Shown here: in pieces, positions 12,287 to 24,700 of the stretch | Numbering within the stretch: position 1 is the stretch's first letter | How the letters are laid out: each line of letters opens with the position of its first letter | Source of the DNA: Halichondria panicea | Taxonomy: Eukaryota > Porifera > Demospongiae > Suberitida > Halichondriidae | Assembly: GCF_963675165.1 (NCBI RefSeq) | Contig: NC_087388.1 | Coordinates: 6,233,651 to 6,297,650 of the forward strand | Reading direction: 5' to 3' | DNA length: 64,000 nt | Made by a program: the position numbers and the translations under genes | Notes under the pieces: model-generated | Told to the model about the DNA's origin: nothing | Database searches by the model: none | What the model saw: only the letters and a program-made list of their open reading frames with translations

Positions 12287-14390
12287 AGACACTAACGTCC
12301 TCTCAGAGCAAATGGCTAAGAGGAAGCAAGACGAGGATATAGAGAAGCAGAGAACAGAAGCTCACGGTATTAAAGCGAAAGCACACACACAAACAATTAG
12401 CACTGCCAACTATTATACGCTAACTAGGACGAGTATAGCTCTGAATTATACTAGAATATCAGCAGAATGGCATCTACTGCACAGGTACTTTTATTCATTA
12501 TTGCTTGTAGCTGCTGAGATGACCCGAGCTGATAGAGTCACCGTGCTGTTACAGGAGAGGCAAGACAAAGACATTAGGAAAATCAATGAGGTACATTGAG
12601 TGAAATCAGCCTCATAGCATCATAGTACCGTATCCATGGATACTAGTAGTAACAGCCTGCATGATCATTCTATCACTCTTACTGTATACATGTATTTAGT
12701 ATCATCACGGTTACTGTATCAGCAGGCTGTGATAATAGTTATGGCAAATTACTATAATTATATTATGCGTATTTCTGATTTTCTCCTATGCAGGGTGTGA
12801 TTGAGTATCGCAAGGAGCATCAACGAGTGCGGGACAGACGAGAGTTTGACCTCTACGACCCCGACTCCCTGAAGAAGGACCTCCCAGCACGAGTATCTGA
12901 TGAGGACCCTCGCCTCACTATATCAGGTATGGTTGGTGGTTGATCAGGAATGTGCCTAGAACGCCTCAATCCTTAATTATTTATAATTATAGCCTAATTA
13001 AGTCTTCCCTGTGTAAGGATATTATAGTGTAGCATTTCAATGCTTTTGCTTATTCGTAGCTAAAAGCGTTACGTACGCACGTATATCTATGAAGACCCCA
13101 CCCCCCGCCCACACACACAGGAGTGCAGGTCTTGAGTGGAGAGGATCTCATGAGTGAGAAGAGGAAGAAACTGCAGCAAGAGCAAACCAGGTTAGTCAGC
13201 ACACAACATATCCTATACAATATCCACCTAACATGTGTACCTTTATTAAAGAGAGCTATGTTCTGTTTAATTTCATTAAAGACTGCTTTGAATTGAAGCT
13301 AAATTTAAGTATGTGGAGCTACTCAATATCCATAAATAATGTTGATAAGACTTTGTGGCTCTAGCTAGCTCAAAGAGAGATGCATCACATGATGTGTTTA
13401 CATCAGATTTCTGCTCAGCTTAATTGTCTTTAACTGCCCCTCAGAGAATGGACGTCTCAACAGAAGGCTGAGAAGGAGAGGCTAGCTATGGAGGAGAGGG
13501 AGGCCAACCGACTGTACGAGCTCAAGGCCTGTGAGATGGATCAGAGGGCAGTCAAGTTAGCCATGGCTGAAGAGGAGGCTAGGAAGGCTCTCAATACGGC
13601 ACAGAGAGACTACAACCTAGCATTGGTATGTAAGGGAGGGGTGGGGATACAGTGTACAGAGGTCTGCCCAGAATTGTCAAGTAATGCGCATGGCTATTCT
13701 TGTTTTGAATCTGTACCTGAAAGGTGATTATTCATTTTGTCTAGAGGTGGTTAGTACTGACCAGTACAGTAGGTAGCCAAGCTATACTATCCGGTGGAAT
13801 TTTTCTCTAAGCTTATAAAATTAAATACCTTCTTACTGACGTACATGATACCCTAAATCCCCCCCTCCACACACACACGCACACACAAACACTCCACACA
13901 CACCCACCCACACAGGCTAAAGAGAAGGCTGCCCTCCAGCAACAAGAGAGAGCACAGGAGGAAGACGATAACTTCACTGAGATGTGTAACAATGTCCACG
14001 GTGATATACTCACTGAGAATCCTGACGTGGCTCAGAGTGCCTTCGGGTCTCATCGTGTTATCCCCGATCGCTGGAAGGGGATGAGCCCCTCACAAATAGA
14101 GGAGATTAGGATGACCCAGGAGGCACAGAAACAGGAGAGGGCTGTAAGCAATCACTCTGACTGTGTACTGTCTGTGTAGTGTGTATGAATGTACTGACTG
14201 TGTATGCGTAGCTGTGATAGCTATATAGAGTACATGTACATTAAGTCCTGTATGTACTGAACAAGCACTATTTTTAACTGCTTTTTATCCTGTGCAATCT
14301 ATTGTGCTTTAAATTCACCTATTATAATACATGTATGGAGCAACCCCACACAATGGCTGATAATTTCCTTCAAATTTCCCCCCCCCCCCC

Positions 14391-14458
<68 letters not shown>

Positions 14459-14841
14459 CGCAGGCAGAACAAGAGAGAGTCCTGGCTGAGGAGTGGGACA
14501 GACGTCGCGTGGTGGAGGCCAAGGCCAGGCTAATACTAGAGTCACAGGAGAAAAGACGCCAGAAAGAGCTGGCTCTCAAACTAGCAGAGGAGAACAGACA
14601 ATTGGCAGCTTCTCAGAGAGCAAGGCACGTCCTAATATTAGATTACATGTTGATACATGTAGCAGATGTTCCAATTAAGTGATGGCTGGCTACTAAATAC
14701 GTTAATTTTGAATTATGTAGCCTATTAATAGTTATCTCCCTCTCCCTCTCTCTCTACAGCCGGGAGTACCTGAGCAAGCACGTCTATGTCAACAGCCCCA
14801 CCAAGGACTACTTTGCCCAATTCAATACCTCAAGTCGATGA
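11982..14841 (+). CDS. RIBC2: RIB43A domain protein (RIBC2-like), complete
   Basis: Microtubule inner protein of ciliary and flagellar doublets, binding the protofilament ribbon inside the axoneme. Nine exons: 11982..12098, 12285..12366, 12511..12590, 12794..12926, 13121..13190, 13445..13625, 13916..14143, 14458..14624, 14760..14841, giving 379 residues, close to the usual length of about 380. The start MYKLDIRVDTKESAAVERRR matches the family N-terminus. Diagnostic blocks include LKKDLPARVSDEDPRLTISG, LTENPDVAQSAFGSHRVIPD followed by RWKGM, and a C-terminus ending DYFAQFNTSSR. The whole protein is Glu/Arg/Lys-rich helical coiled coil. Exon 8 ends at a GC rather than a GT donor if the strong acceptor at 14760 is used. 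Gene symbol by family resemblance; RIBC1 versus RIBC2 cannot be fully separated by eye. Confidence 0.93.
12185..12283. repeat. (CA)n microsatellite ending at the RIB43A exon 2 acceptor
   Basis: Two CA runs, each ending in CAGTTAGACAC, stand before exon 2. The duplicated acceptor-like sequence (12240 and 12283) suggests slippage that copied the splice site. Only the second copy leads into an open frame. Confidence 0.8.
14379..14457. repeat. (C)n(CA)n tract forming the RIB43A exon 8 acceptor
   Basis: About 15 C residues are followed by about 30 CA repeats that end directly in the CAG acceptor of exon 8. No other polypyrimidine tract is present. Confidence 0.9.
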
Positions 14842-15082
14842 ACTCTCATAGGCAGATCTAGACTGACTGTATGAAAGACTATTATATTATACATGTACGT
14901 GATGTGTTTCCACATGTTTTAAACCATGCATTTCAGATCAATGATTATTAGTTGACATTAATTTTACCGAGAATATACTGGTTCATTAATATAATTATTA
15001 TTATTATTGTAAATTGCGCATGCAATCCACTGACTTGTATATAATTAATTATTTATATTATGTATAACAGCAGTCTATATCT

Positions 15083-15088
15083 AATAAA
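15083..15088 (+). terminator. Candidate polyadenylation signal of the RIB43A gene
   Basis: AATAAA lies 242 bases after the RIB43A stop, in the AT-rich 340-base gap between this gene and the convergent glypican-like gene B. The gap holds nothing else recognisable. Confidence 0.45.
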
Positions 15089-15182
15089 CAGAACACAAGA
15101 CTGTATACTAAAAAGGAGTGTTATAATTATAGTTCGAAGTCAAGTTCTACAACACTCAGTATATAATAGTTTCATCAGCTCG

Positions 15183-16047
15183 TCAGATTATTAGCCCGAC
15201 GATGACGGCCAGCATCATGGTTGCCATGGAGACAACTACCATAGCTCCGGAGCCAGGAATAGTGACACCCTCAGGGTTCACAGAGGTCACCTCCTCGCTG
15301 GCTAGGAACTCAGATACCTGAGAGTTGGATTGCAGTTGCACGTATTGGCTCCTGAGTTCTTCTGTGAGTCCCTGAACATCAGGGTTGAGTGCTGTGTGTA
15401 TAGTGTGTGGTGGGTGGAGTGTGTGTGTGGTGGGTGGGGAAGGTGGAGTGTGTGTGTGTGGTGGAGTGTGTGTGTGGTGGGTAGGGAAGGTGGAGTGTGT
15501 GTGTGTGTGTGTGGTGGAGTGTGAGTGTGTGTGTGTGGTGGGTGGGGAAGGTGGAGTGTGTGTGTGTGTGTTAATTAACGAACATCTGTACATCTGGTAA
15601 AGAATAGCACTGTGATAGCACTATAGAAGCCTTTGTACTATACAAGGGTAAGTCCACACAGCTGTTACATGAGAAATCACCTGAATTCCAAAATACAAAG
15701 CGTGTACAAGCTATAATTATCAGTAGGTTGCATGTACATAGAATTGGCAGTGCTATTGTGTGTACGTTATTGCTTGTACACATTTTCACATCACAACCTT
15801 GCAGTCATGGTGCCACCCAGGGAAACTTGTACTACCTAACTCCAGCTCACCCTGATCGTCCACGTTGTTGCCACCCTGGAATGTGTCAGTGTTGGTAGCT
15901 CTAGTGGCAGTACCGTCCCAGCAGTTACACTCTGACACACAGATGCTGTTCACTCCACATGATCTGGTAGCGGTAGAGTCGCGATTCTCGTTGCTACAGT
16001 AGTCCTTTTCGGAAGATGTTGGCTCACAGAAATCAGGGCCATCAGAA

Positions 16048-16105
<58 letters not shown>

Positions 16106-17880
16106 GGGTGTACAGTTAAGCCAACGTGTCATTGGGTTCAGACTATTCCAAATATTAACCGTTTAATTTACATAAGATATTGCTCACACACTAAGTAATC
16201 ACATGCACATTTAACCGCTGGCATTTTAGCTGTTCATGCAAAAATTAAGCCTCTCAAGAAGTATAAGAAAACACTATTTACCAAAGTTGAAAAATCCATT
16301 AAGGTCGCCCAAATCTCCCAATAGCCCATCAAAAACTCCGTCCCTCTCCATTTCTTCATCGCTAGCCGACCTCTTTCCAATCGGCAGATTAGGGATATTA
16401 ATACTGCACTCAGATGAAAGAGTGCTAGCCTGTCAGTGTCGTGTGGGTGTGTGCATGTGAGGATAAGGTAACTATTATTTTGAAAGATCACTATATATTA
16501 TGTAGATAGGTTTGTACATGTAAGAACATTTTAAGTCATGATTATACGTGCATAGACTAGCTGTCCTTGGGGACCCCATGGAAATAGAACACATTAGTAG
16601 ACTAAGATTATTTAGTCATGAAAAGAAACTCTAAATTCAGATAATTATCTGTAGAACGTAATTTTGTGTACATCTGAGGATTTATTACTATAAGAATAAT
16701 TTACTTACCAGGCTTTCAAGGTTGTTAATGATTCGTCCCTCTTCTGCGAAAAGCTCTGCGATGCTTGTCTTCAAATTGTTGATGATGTTTCTAGAATACT
16801 GCCAAATTCTGTTAAAATCGCTTTGATAAGCAGTGTATATGGGAGACAGGCAGCCTCTCACAACATTGTTGCAAGTTCCTCGACAAAGTGGTGGAATCTG
16901 TTGAGTGCAACGACCACAATAGCTCAAGCGAGCGAGTTCTTCTATACAGCCTTGAACGGGCCTGAAATCAGGATTCGCCAAGCGCAGCAGAAAGTCTCGA
17001 ATTCGAAGTAGAACTGTGTATGATTGTCGAACAATTAGAATGGACCTATCGACAAGAGCTTGAACATCGCTGTTAACTAGCCCAGTGAGTACTCCTTGTA
17101 TGCATTGTTGCACCCCTGGTACTATAGACAGAAAACTGGCGAAACCCTGCGACAGGGAATCAAGAATACCACTGACAAAATTATCAATATTAAAATCCGA
17201 GTTAGCCTGGATATCAAGATTTGTGATAAGAGATGCCGATATTTGGTTTTCGATCAATGATAGGACATCAAAAGGAAGTGGAGAAGCGGTAGCAAAACTC
17301 TCGGTTAGTCCTTCAACAAAACGACCACCAAGATCTATACAGGGAGATAACAAACAGATCACATTAATTCATTGCAAATTGCTGGTCAGCAAGAAGAGCT
17401 GATTTAATTTACTACGTACCTAAAAAAAACATGCAGACATGTAGAGAACTGTCAAGTTGCATTTAAATTGTACTAGATCTACTTGTGCCGTTAATGTCAG
17501 CTGTGATGTATATACACGTACAACTTACACCCAATGAGCCTGGTTAAAAACTGTTGATACTCTTCACGACTATCACTAAGCTCCTGTGTCAGTGCTGTAG
17601 TGAATGCGGCCAGGGCTCGAGTTTCTGCTGTGTTGTTAAGGAACTCAAGGGTGCAGCACTGGGCATCTCCCAGGTCTCCACATAGGGGGAAATTGCCTGC
17701 AGCCAACCATGATGTGTAAATGAATTAGCTATCATTTGTGTATTGATAGTTTATAGCTATACCTGAGAATGGAGGTCCAGTGCTCCCCAGCCTGAGTGGG
17801 GTACAGTCAGTGATTGGGGGGGCCTGCCCGTTAGTGTAGACACACAGGAGGGTGAGGGTGAGGGCAATCAAGAGCTTCAT
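15183..17880 (-). CDS. Glypican-like GPI-anchored protein B, complete
   Basis: Predicted cell-surface proteoglycan core of the glypican family, 488 residues in six exons: 17763..17880, 17529..17696, 16709..17334, 16282..16429, 15851..16048, 15183..15391. Exon 1 codes a clear signal peptide (MKLLIALTLTLLCVYTNG). Next come LCGDLGDAQCCT, like the glypican N-terminal CC motif, and a long helical region. The cysteine block LSYCGRC...CRGTCNNVVRGCL (about residues 255-280) corresponds to the family YCxHC...C...C...GCL block. A dibasic GKRSASD lies near residue 323, where family members often carry a proprotein-convertase site. CNCWDG precedes QGGNNVDDQ and NPDVQGL, as in the glypican C-terminal segment. 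The chain ends in GSG plus a hydrophobic stretch without a tail, fitting a GPI signal. Ser-Gly sites are few, so glycosaminoglycan attachment is uncertain. It is a close paralogue of gene A, with RIB43A between them. Confidence 0.82.
15400..15570. repeat. TG-rich degenerate minisatellite in a glypican B intron
   Basis: Units of GGTGGGTGGGGAAGGTGGAG alternate with (TG)n, directly upstream (minus-strand sense) of the last exon of glypican-like gene B. On the minus strand it is a CA/CCCACC tract that ends in the acceptor CACACAG. Confidence 0.85.
16050..16103. repeat. (GT)n microsatellite at the glypican B exon 5 acceptor
   Basis: About 26 GT dinucleotides; on the minus strand this is (AC)n ending in the AG acceptor of exon 5. 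Confidence 0.9.
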
Positions 17881-17999
17881 TTCGCTAGTTACTTAGAGAG
17901 GAGAGAAGCACTACTGAAGTACACGGCTTTATAACAGCAATAGTAGCTAGCTAGCTAGACCTGAGAATCTATAGTAGGTACTAGGTACGTCTAGTCCTA

Positions 18000-18200
18000 T
18001 GGTCTAGTCTGTGTGGTATGTTTGTATCTATGGTAGACTGTATGTGTGGGTGTGTGCAACTTTGGTACTTTTTGGCACTGATTATTAATAAGTAGATTCA
18101 TAGTCAACATGTGCTAAATAAGTGGACCTGGCACACAAGTTATTGCTCATGGGGAAGTTACTGTGGCCAGAGTTTGTATACACAGTAGATATAGTCAGAG
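18000..18200 (-). pseudogene. Diverged duplicate of the ASZ1 last-exon region
   Basis: On the minus strand, 18158-18190 reads YCVYKLWPQ and then stop, against YCGYRLWPQ and stop at the end of the intact ASZ1 gene at 18871. The flanking sequence (TG-rich stretch, ATTAATAAG/GATAATAAGTGG, TTATTG) also matches 18740-18905. The upstream part of the exon, including the membrane segment, is not recognisable, so this is a remnant of a local duplication. Confidence 0.6.
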
Positions 18201-18224
18201 GAGGTCAGACAGGCGCAAGCAATT

Positions 18225-18653
18225 CAGAGGAGGCTGGAACCACTTAACCTTAGCTAATTAAGGTCACTAATTGGATTTATCCAAACTTCTTTTGCAGACT
18301 ACTTCAAGCCTAGTTTTTAGTGTGTATCAGTTTAAAACGTTATTTTTCAGGGGGGGGTCAAATTTTATTTTCGCCAATTTTGCTCAGAAGCAGAGATACA
18401 ATCAAAAGTCTTTCTCTTGTACTAGCCTCGATATCATGAGCGGCTTGTTCTCGAGGTCACTGCATTGCCTTTGAGACTTGTATCTCTGCTTCTGAGCAAA
18501 ATTGGCGAAAATAAAATTTGACCCCCCCTGAAAAATAACGTTTTAAACTGATAGACACTAAAAATTAGGCTTGAAGTAGTCTGCAAGAGAAGTTTGGATA
18601 AATCCAATTAGTGACCTTAATTAGCTAAGGTTAAGTGGTTCCAGCCTCCTCTG
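18225..18653. mobile_element. Foldback element with about 180-base arms and 9-base target duplication
   Basis: The left arm begins CAGAGGAGGCTGGAACCACT and is mirrored almost perfectly by a right arm ending at 18653, leaving a spacer of about 60 bases. CAAGCAATT flanks the element on both sides (18216-18224 and 18654-18662). Long terminal inverted repeats plus a 9-base target duplication fit Mutator-like (MULE) transposons. There is no open frame, so it is non-autonomous. Confidence 0.88.
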
Positions 18654-18870
18654 CAAGCAATTAGCCTCTAGATCTGATTACACTCGTGTGGGCGGATAAT
18701 TATAGTGCTAGAGCTGCACGCACCTGTAGTAGGTCTGTGTGTACTGTGTGTGTGGGTGTGTAGCACAACTCTGCTACATTAACTTTGGGGGACTCCATGA
18801 ATAGGTATAATTATTCACAACAAGTTGATAATAAGTGGTACACAGTTATTGTTTGTGGGCACATGGGAGA

Positions 18871-21714
18871 TTACTGTGGCCAGAGTCTGTATCCACAGTA
18901 GGAAATGAATACAATAATGGCAGTAGTTCCAGCCAGCTTGATTGCAGCTGTCTTTCTACTGCGACCCTTGTTCTTGTTCCCCCCAGGGCGGGCAGTGCCA
19001 GGCACCAGCTGTGGAGAGCAAACAGTTCTAGTGTGCATGTACTTCATTATACACAAAACCATAATGTACTATTATTAAAAACTACTGAACAGGTGCATAA
19101 TATTGAGATTCCACACAATGAGTATGCACATTTTATAGTGGTGGCCCTGGGCAGACCAACACAGTGGCCTGCTAACACAGGTCTAAACACATGCTATGGA
19201 GACTTTGAGGCCCATTAACCTGGCTGTATTATAGAGGGTGGCCTGCCAGGTCTAAACACATGCTATGGAGACTTTGGGACCCATTAACCTGGCTGTATTA
19301 TATAGAGGGTGGCCTGCTAACACAGGTCCAAACACATGCTATGGAAACTTTGGAGTCCATTAACCTGGCTGTATTATAGAGGGTGGTCTGCTAACACAGG
19401 TCCAAACACATGCTATGGAAACTTTGGAGTCCATTAACCTGGCTGTATTATAGAGGGTGGTCTGCTAACACAGGTCCAAACACATGCTATGGAAACTTTG
19501 GGACCCATTAACCTGGCTGTATTATAGAGGGTGGTCTGCTAACACAGGTCCAAACACATGCTATGGAAACTTTGGAGTCCATTAACCTGGCTGTATTATA
19601 GAGGGTGGTCTGCTAACACAGGTCCAAACACATGCTATGGAAACTTTGGGACCCATTAACCTTGCTGTATTATAGAGGGTGGCCTGCTAATTAACACAGG
19701 TCCAAACACATGCTATGGAAACTTTGGAGTCCATTAACCTGGCTGTATTATAGAGGGGGCCTCACTGACTAGTTTAAAGGATGACCACAATAGACAGGAT
19801 TCACCGTTACAATAGCTCAAACCATTATTTCCTACCATAGGATATCACCCACAATAATGATATTTCAATTTCCATTGACTAATTGATACCATTGCTACTA
19901 ATTGCTGTCTTAAAATTCACATAATAATTATCTCAACTTACTTTGTTGATTTTGATTTCAATCGTTTTAACTTCTTCGCTGAAAGAGGTGACGGCCTCGA
20001 CAGCTGCTGCAAGCTCATTGGTCAGTTTTTTGACGTCCCTCGACTGCGTGTGGACGTCTAAAAGGTCAGGGTTTGCTTGGACCTGGTTGTCAAGGTAACG
20101 GACGGTAGCTTTGATGTAGTTGGTGTGTTTAGTGAGATGAGATAGGATCACTGAAGCCTCGGTACAACTGTGTGTGTGTGTGTGTGTGTGTGGGCGTGTG
20201 TGTGGGTGGGCTTAGATTTTGGTATAATAATACAATGTCAGCAGTAGGAGAATAGTAATGTACCCCCATACAAGGATACCCACTCTGATGGTGGTTGGTA
20301 CTAACCATCTCTTAGGCTAGACACATTTGTGTGCGCCACTATATATACTTCTAATATTCTGGCACATTACTGCAGTACACCAGATAATACAACTAATGAG
20401 GATGATCGATTATTTACTAACAATGGTAACAGAAGAGAGCTACTTTAGTTAGGAGTTCAAACACAAAATTAATGTATGTAGAATGCAACTATTACATTTG
20501 TATTTTGCATGTATTGCACATTCAAACACCCACACCGCCCACTCACACACCTGATGGTTCTCCCATACGGCAGGTTGGAGGTTTTGGGCATCTCCCATTG
20601 TCTCTGGTGTACCTCAGTAATGGCAGCCATTAGCTTCCTCCTGTAGCTGGGCTGAGTCACTCCCATCTGAGGGAGGGGGGTCTGAAGTATCTTTTATAGG
20701 AACAAAAAAGCTTTAGGGGAAAAAAACTGCCGATAGATAGAGGCTTGTACATTCATTAAGCTAGCATGCACACTTTGTATAAATCACTGACACACCAACA
20801 AAGTTAACGTAGCTAAAGATACTAAAACATGCACAGGCACAGACACACACATCCACCCACCCACATACGCCCACCACCCACACACACACACCATATTGAG
20901 GTCTGTCTCTGTTAAACTCATGAGGTCAGAGAACTGAACTTTGCACTGTCTAAAGAGTGGCAGTAGATCTCCGAGTTGTTGTCCTAATAGGAACAACTCC
21001 AACTCTCCGTACTGTACACACTGAGAGGGGAGGGGCTCCTGTGAGGGGGCGGGCTGGGGTCTGTGTGTATGTGAGGAGGCGGGTTGGAGTTTGTGTGTGT
21101 TGTTTTCTATAATAAGCACAAAGTAGCAAACATTAAAAAAGTTTTTTTAATATTTACGTTCGAGTTCCAATGAATTCCTTGGTCTTAGCGAGAGGTGCCT
21201 CGCTCCCTTGTGATAATGTAATTGAGTCCAACCAATCAGCTACCTCCGTGTGACTGCCGTCCAGTGCCAGGGAAAAGGGGGAATCCCCCATGTAGGTGAT
21301 GGCCTTAGGGTTAGCACCACGACTCACCAACAACTGTGCCACCTGGAGGTGACCTTTACTGGCCGCCAGACAGAGTGCCTGTGTGGGTGTGTGTGTGTGT
21401 GTGGGGGGGGAGCATTGAATTCAGGCAATCACAAAGTCAATGTATGCCTATAGTAGAGGATGACAACAACATTTGTTAGTGCACTTTTCAGTTGTTTATG
21501 GCTCAAAATAGATACTGAAACACATTTTGGAAGGCTATACATGACTGTAGTACTAAACCAAGTATTAGTTGACCTACACACTAGTTAGCTCTGCAACACT
21601 TACAGTCCACTCCCTGGAGTCTTGCTTGTGTATGTCAGCCTCGGCAGAGAGGAGCAGCTCCACTAGAGGCAGGTGGCCATTCTGACTGGCATAGAGTAGG
21701 GGAGACATCTGGTG

Positions 21715-21752
<38 letters not shown>

Positions 21753-24700
21753 GGAAGACCCTTTCAGCTGCCATAACTTAAGTACCGTTGATCCAATGTC
21801 AACAATTTTCTGATTTTCTGAAAGCTTAGAAAAAGACCTATCAAATGATGTCATCGAAGTTCATATTTGAGCGATAAAATTATTCGTCAATTTGGCTGTA
21901 CCATGGATAATAGCCCATGGTCCGAGGCCAAAAAATAACAGATTATACCTCCAATGAAATTTTAAGTCTAAAATTTCATTGATTGCTTAGAAAGAGACGT
22001 TTCAAATGATATTATCATTTGAAACGTCTCTTTCTAAGCAATCAAGTACGGCTGTTGAAATAATTATTACACACTGTTAGGGGAAATTGTATAGTAAAAA
22101 ACTTATTCTCTCACCTGTCGTAGGTGTTGACTTTTGCCCCCTTGTTGAGCAGGAGTCTGGCACAGGAGACGAGGCCTTCCCTCCAAGTCACACTTTTGTG
22201 AGCACACACCGCCATCAGAGCCGTGTAGTAGTCTGTGTGTGTGTGTGTGTGTGTGTGTGGGGGGGGGGTAACATTTTCGTCGAGGTTAGCTTGCCCACGA
22301 AAATAATTGCATATTTTCGCGAGTATTAAATTGGGTACTCGCAGATAATTGGAAATTGCAATGAATCTCATTAAAACCACTAATTATGAATTTCACAAGT
22401 TGAGTTTAAAACATAATGAGCTGAACAGTCAATCTGTGAAAATATGTCACCTTAAGGTACCCGCTATAAGGTAGTAGCAACCACAAAGCATTTATATACC
22501 ACCCACACATCACATGCACCATTGTCTAGTCACATGATGTTTATTTTGATTGTTTATACAAGTAAAGTGTAGTTTGAACAGTTAACTAAACATGTTTGGC
22601 CAATTTTCTAGACCATCACTCAGTGAGGGAGGTTACGACTACAAGTTCATAGAAGAACCTGCAGACTCTCTCAAGTGTCTCATCTGTCTGCTAGTAGTTA
22701 GGGAGCCACAACAACATGGCGGCTGTGGGAAGCTATTCTGTAAAGTGTATATTGACAATCACAAGGTCTTCAGCAATAACTGTCCACACTGTAGAAGATC
22801 ACTCTTGCAAATGGGGCAATCTACCATTTTCCCCGACCTTAAAAGTTAGTAAATCATTACGTGAGAGTGCATTTAATTAGCTATTTAATATAAAATTTAT
22901 ACTGTTTGTAGGTGAGCGGGAGGTGAAGTCTCTGTTGGTTCGATGTCCAACGTCCTGTGAATGGAATGGAGAGCTTCGATCACTAAAAGATCACATGCAG
23001 AAAGTCTGTGAGAACACTTTAGTTCCTTGCCCAAACAGTTGTCAGAATGGCAAAACAACACTCGTTCGGAGAAATCTTGATTATCACCTAGCCGATAGAT
23101 GTCCGAATAGACTACACACATGTACAAAATGTCAGAAAAATATTGTGTTTAAGAATACTAATAACCATAAAATGGTGTGCCCCAAGAGACAGTACACATG
23201 CCCACACTGCAGGGAAGCTGGTGTGTATGATGAGAGAACTACTACACATCTAAGAGTCTGTCCTAAACTAGAGATAACATACAAAAAATGCTCACTACCA
23301 ACATTTCGTTGTGATGAATCTGACCATCCTTTGTTCTGCCCGAATGAACCAGTTCGCTGCACATACTACAATATTGGCTGTGGGGAGAAACCTCTCAGAA
23401 AAGATCTGACTAAACACGAGGAGAATGCTCAACTTCACCTTTCACTAGCAACTAAAGAGGTATTGAGGCTAAAGAAAATACAGCTCCGGAAAGATGCACT
23501 GACATTCAGAATGAAAAATTTTGAAGAACATAACTTTGAAAAAAAAAGATTTTATAGCCCTCCCTTCCACACGTCAGGAGCAGGCTACAAGATGTGTATC
23601 ATTGTGTATGTTAATGGTCTTGGTGATGGTAAGGGCACTCATGTTTCAGTGTCTGCCTATCTCATGAAGGGAGACAATGATGACTCCCTGTCCTGGCCGT
23701 TCACTGGGACAGTCACAATCGAGCTACTCAACCAATTGGAGGACGATAACCATCACAAGGAGCTAGCCGCCCCATTCTCAGCAGACGGTGAGTACAGTCA
23801 GAGAGTGGTGGACGGTGAGAGAGCAGCAAATGGATGGGGCTGGCGTAAGTTCATCTCCCACGCTGACCTCGCTCACAAGCCTCTTAGAAACACTCAGTAC
23901 CTCAAAGACGACATTCTAATATTTCGAGTATCTGCAGAAGCTCACAAGCCATGGCTAGAGTGTGCCAACTGATTGCAGGACAGTTAAAGTTTTGTCAAAT
24001 TTGTGTCATAATTATTGCCTATCATTTATATTGAACCTCTACACATGTACCAGTACTTTCCTACATTATGGGCTATAAACATGAAACAAGATCACTACCT
24101 ACTCAGAGCCTACAAACAATGACATGCTATTGCTCAACGAACACAGTCAGCATATACTGAGATGAGTGCCATTAAGAGTTAAGTACTCCCACAGCAGTAT
24201 ATACCTCTTACAATAATTATAGCCTAAATAAACCTTAAAAGGCGGTTTTATTACAGTGGTAGCTAGAGGTAACCGCTTATAATACAGTACCACCAACTAG
24301 TGTGCACATCCCGTGTAAGAATCCCCACCCACCCACTCACTCACCTTTATGAGTGTTAGGGTCGGCCCCTCTCTCCAGCAACAGCTCCACCATCTCCTCA
24401 CGACCTGTGTCACACGCGTGCAATAATGCAGTCCATCCACTGCTCAGTTGCTCATTCACATTAAAACCTGTACAAATAGCAGATATTGAAACTTTAAATG
24501 ACCGAAACTTAAGTTCTGTTAGTCCAATTTCAGATATTTTACAATTTTCTGGCAGCTCAAAGCGAGCTCTTTCAAATGGTGTATTAAAATGAGAGTTTAT
24601 TTTTGAGGCTGATTTTGACAAAAAAGCGTGGGCTATACTATAGGTGGGGGAAAAGTGCAAATTTGGGTCCAGCCAAAAATATTGAGCTGAATATACCATC

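Noticed and set aside
14302..14682. 126-codon plus-strand frame starting before the (CA)n tract
   Set aside because: Only its second half is coding (RIB43A exon 8); the start lies in the intron and the Pro/His/Thr run is the splice-tract microsatellite.
15183..15593. 136-codon minus-strand frame with Thr/His repeats before the GPI tail
   Set aside because: The His/Thr part is the intron repeat; coding begins at 15391 after the CACACAG acceptor, in phase with the previous exon.
18266..18480. Small plus-strand frame inside the foldback element
   Set aside because: It runs across an arm and the spacer of an inverted repeat and resembles no transposase.
22868..23362. Minus-strand frames opposite TRAF exon 2
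   Set aside because: Shadows of the conserved plus-strand coding sequence; the same shadow appears in each copy and has no family resemblance.
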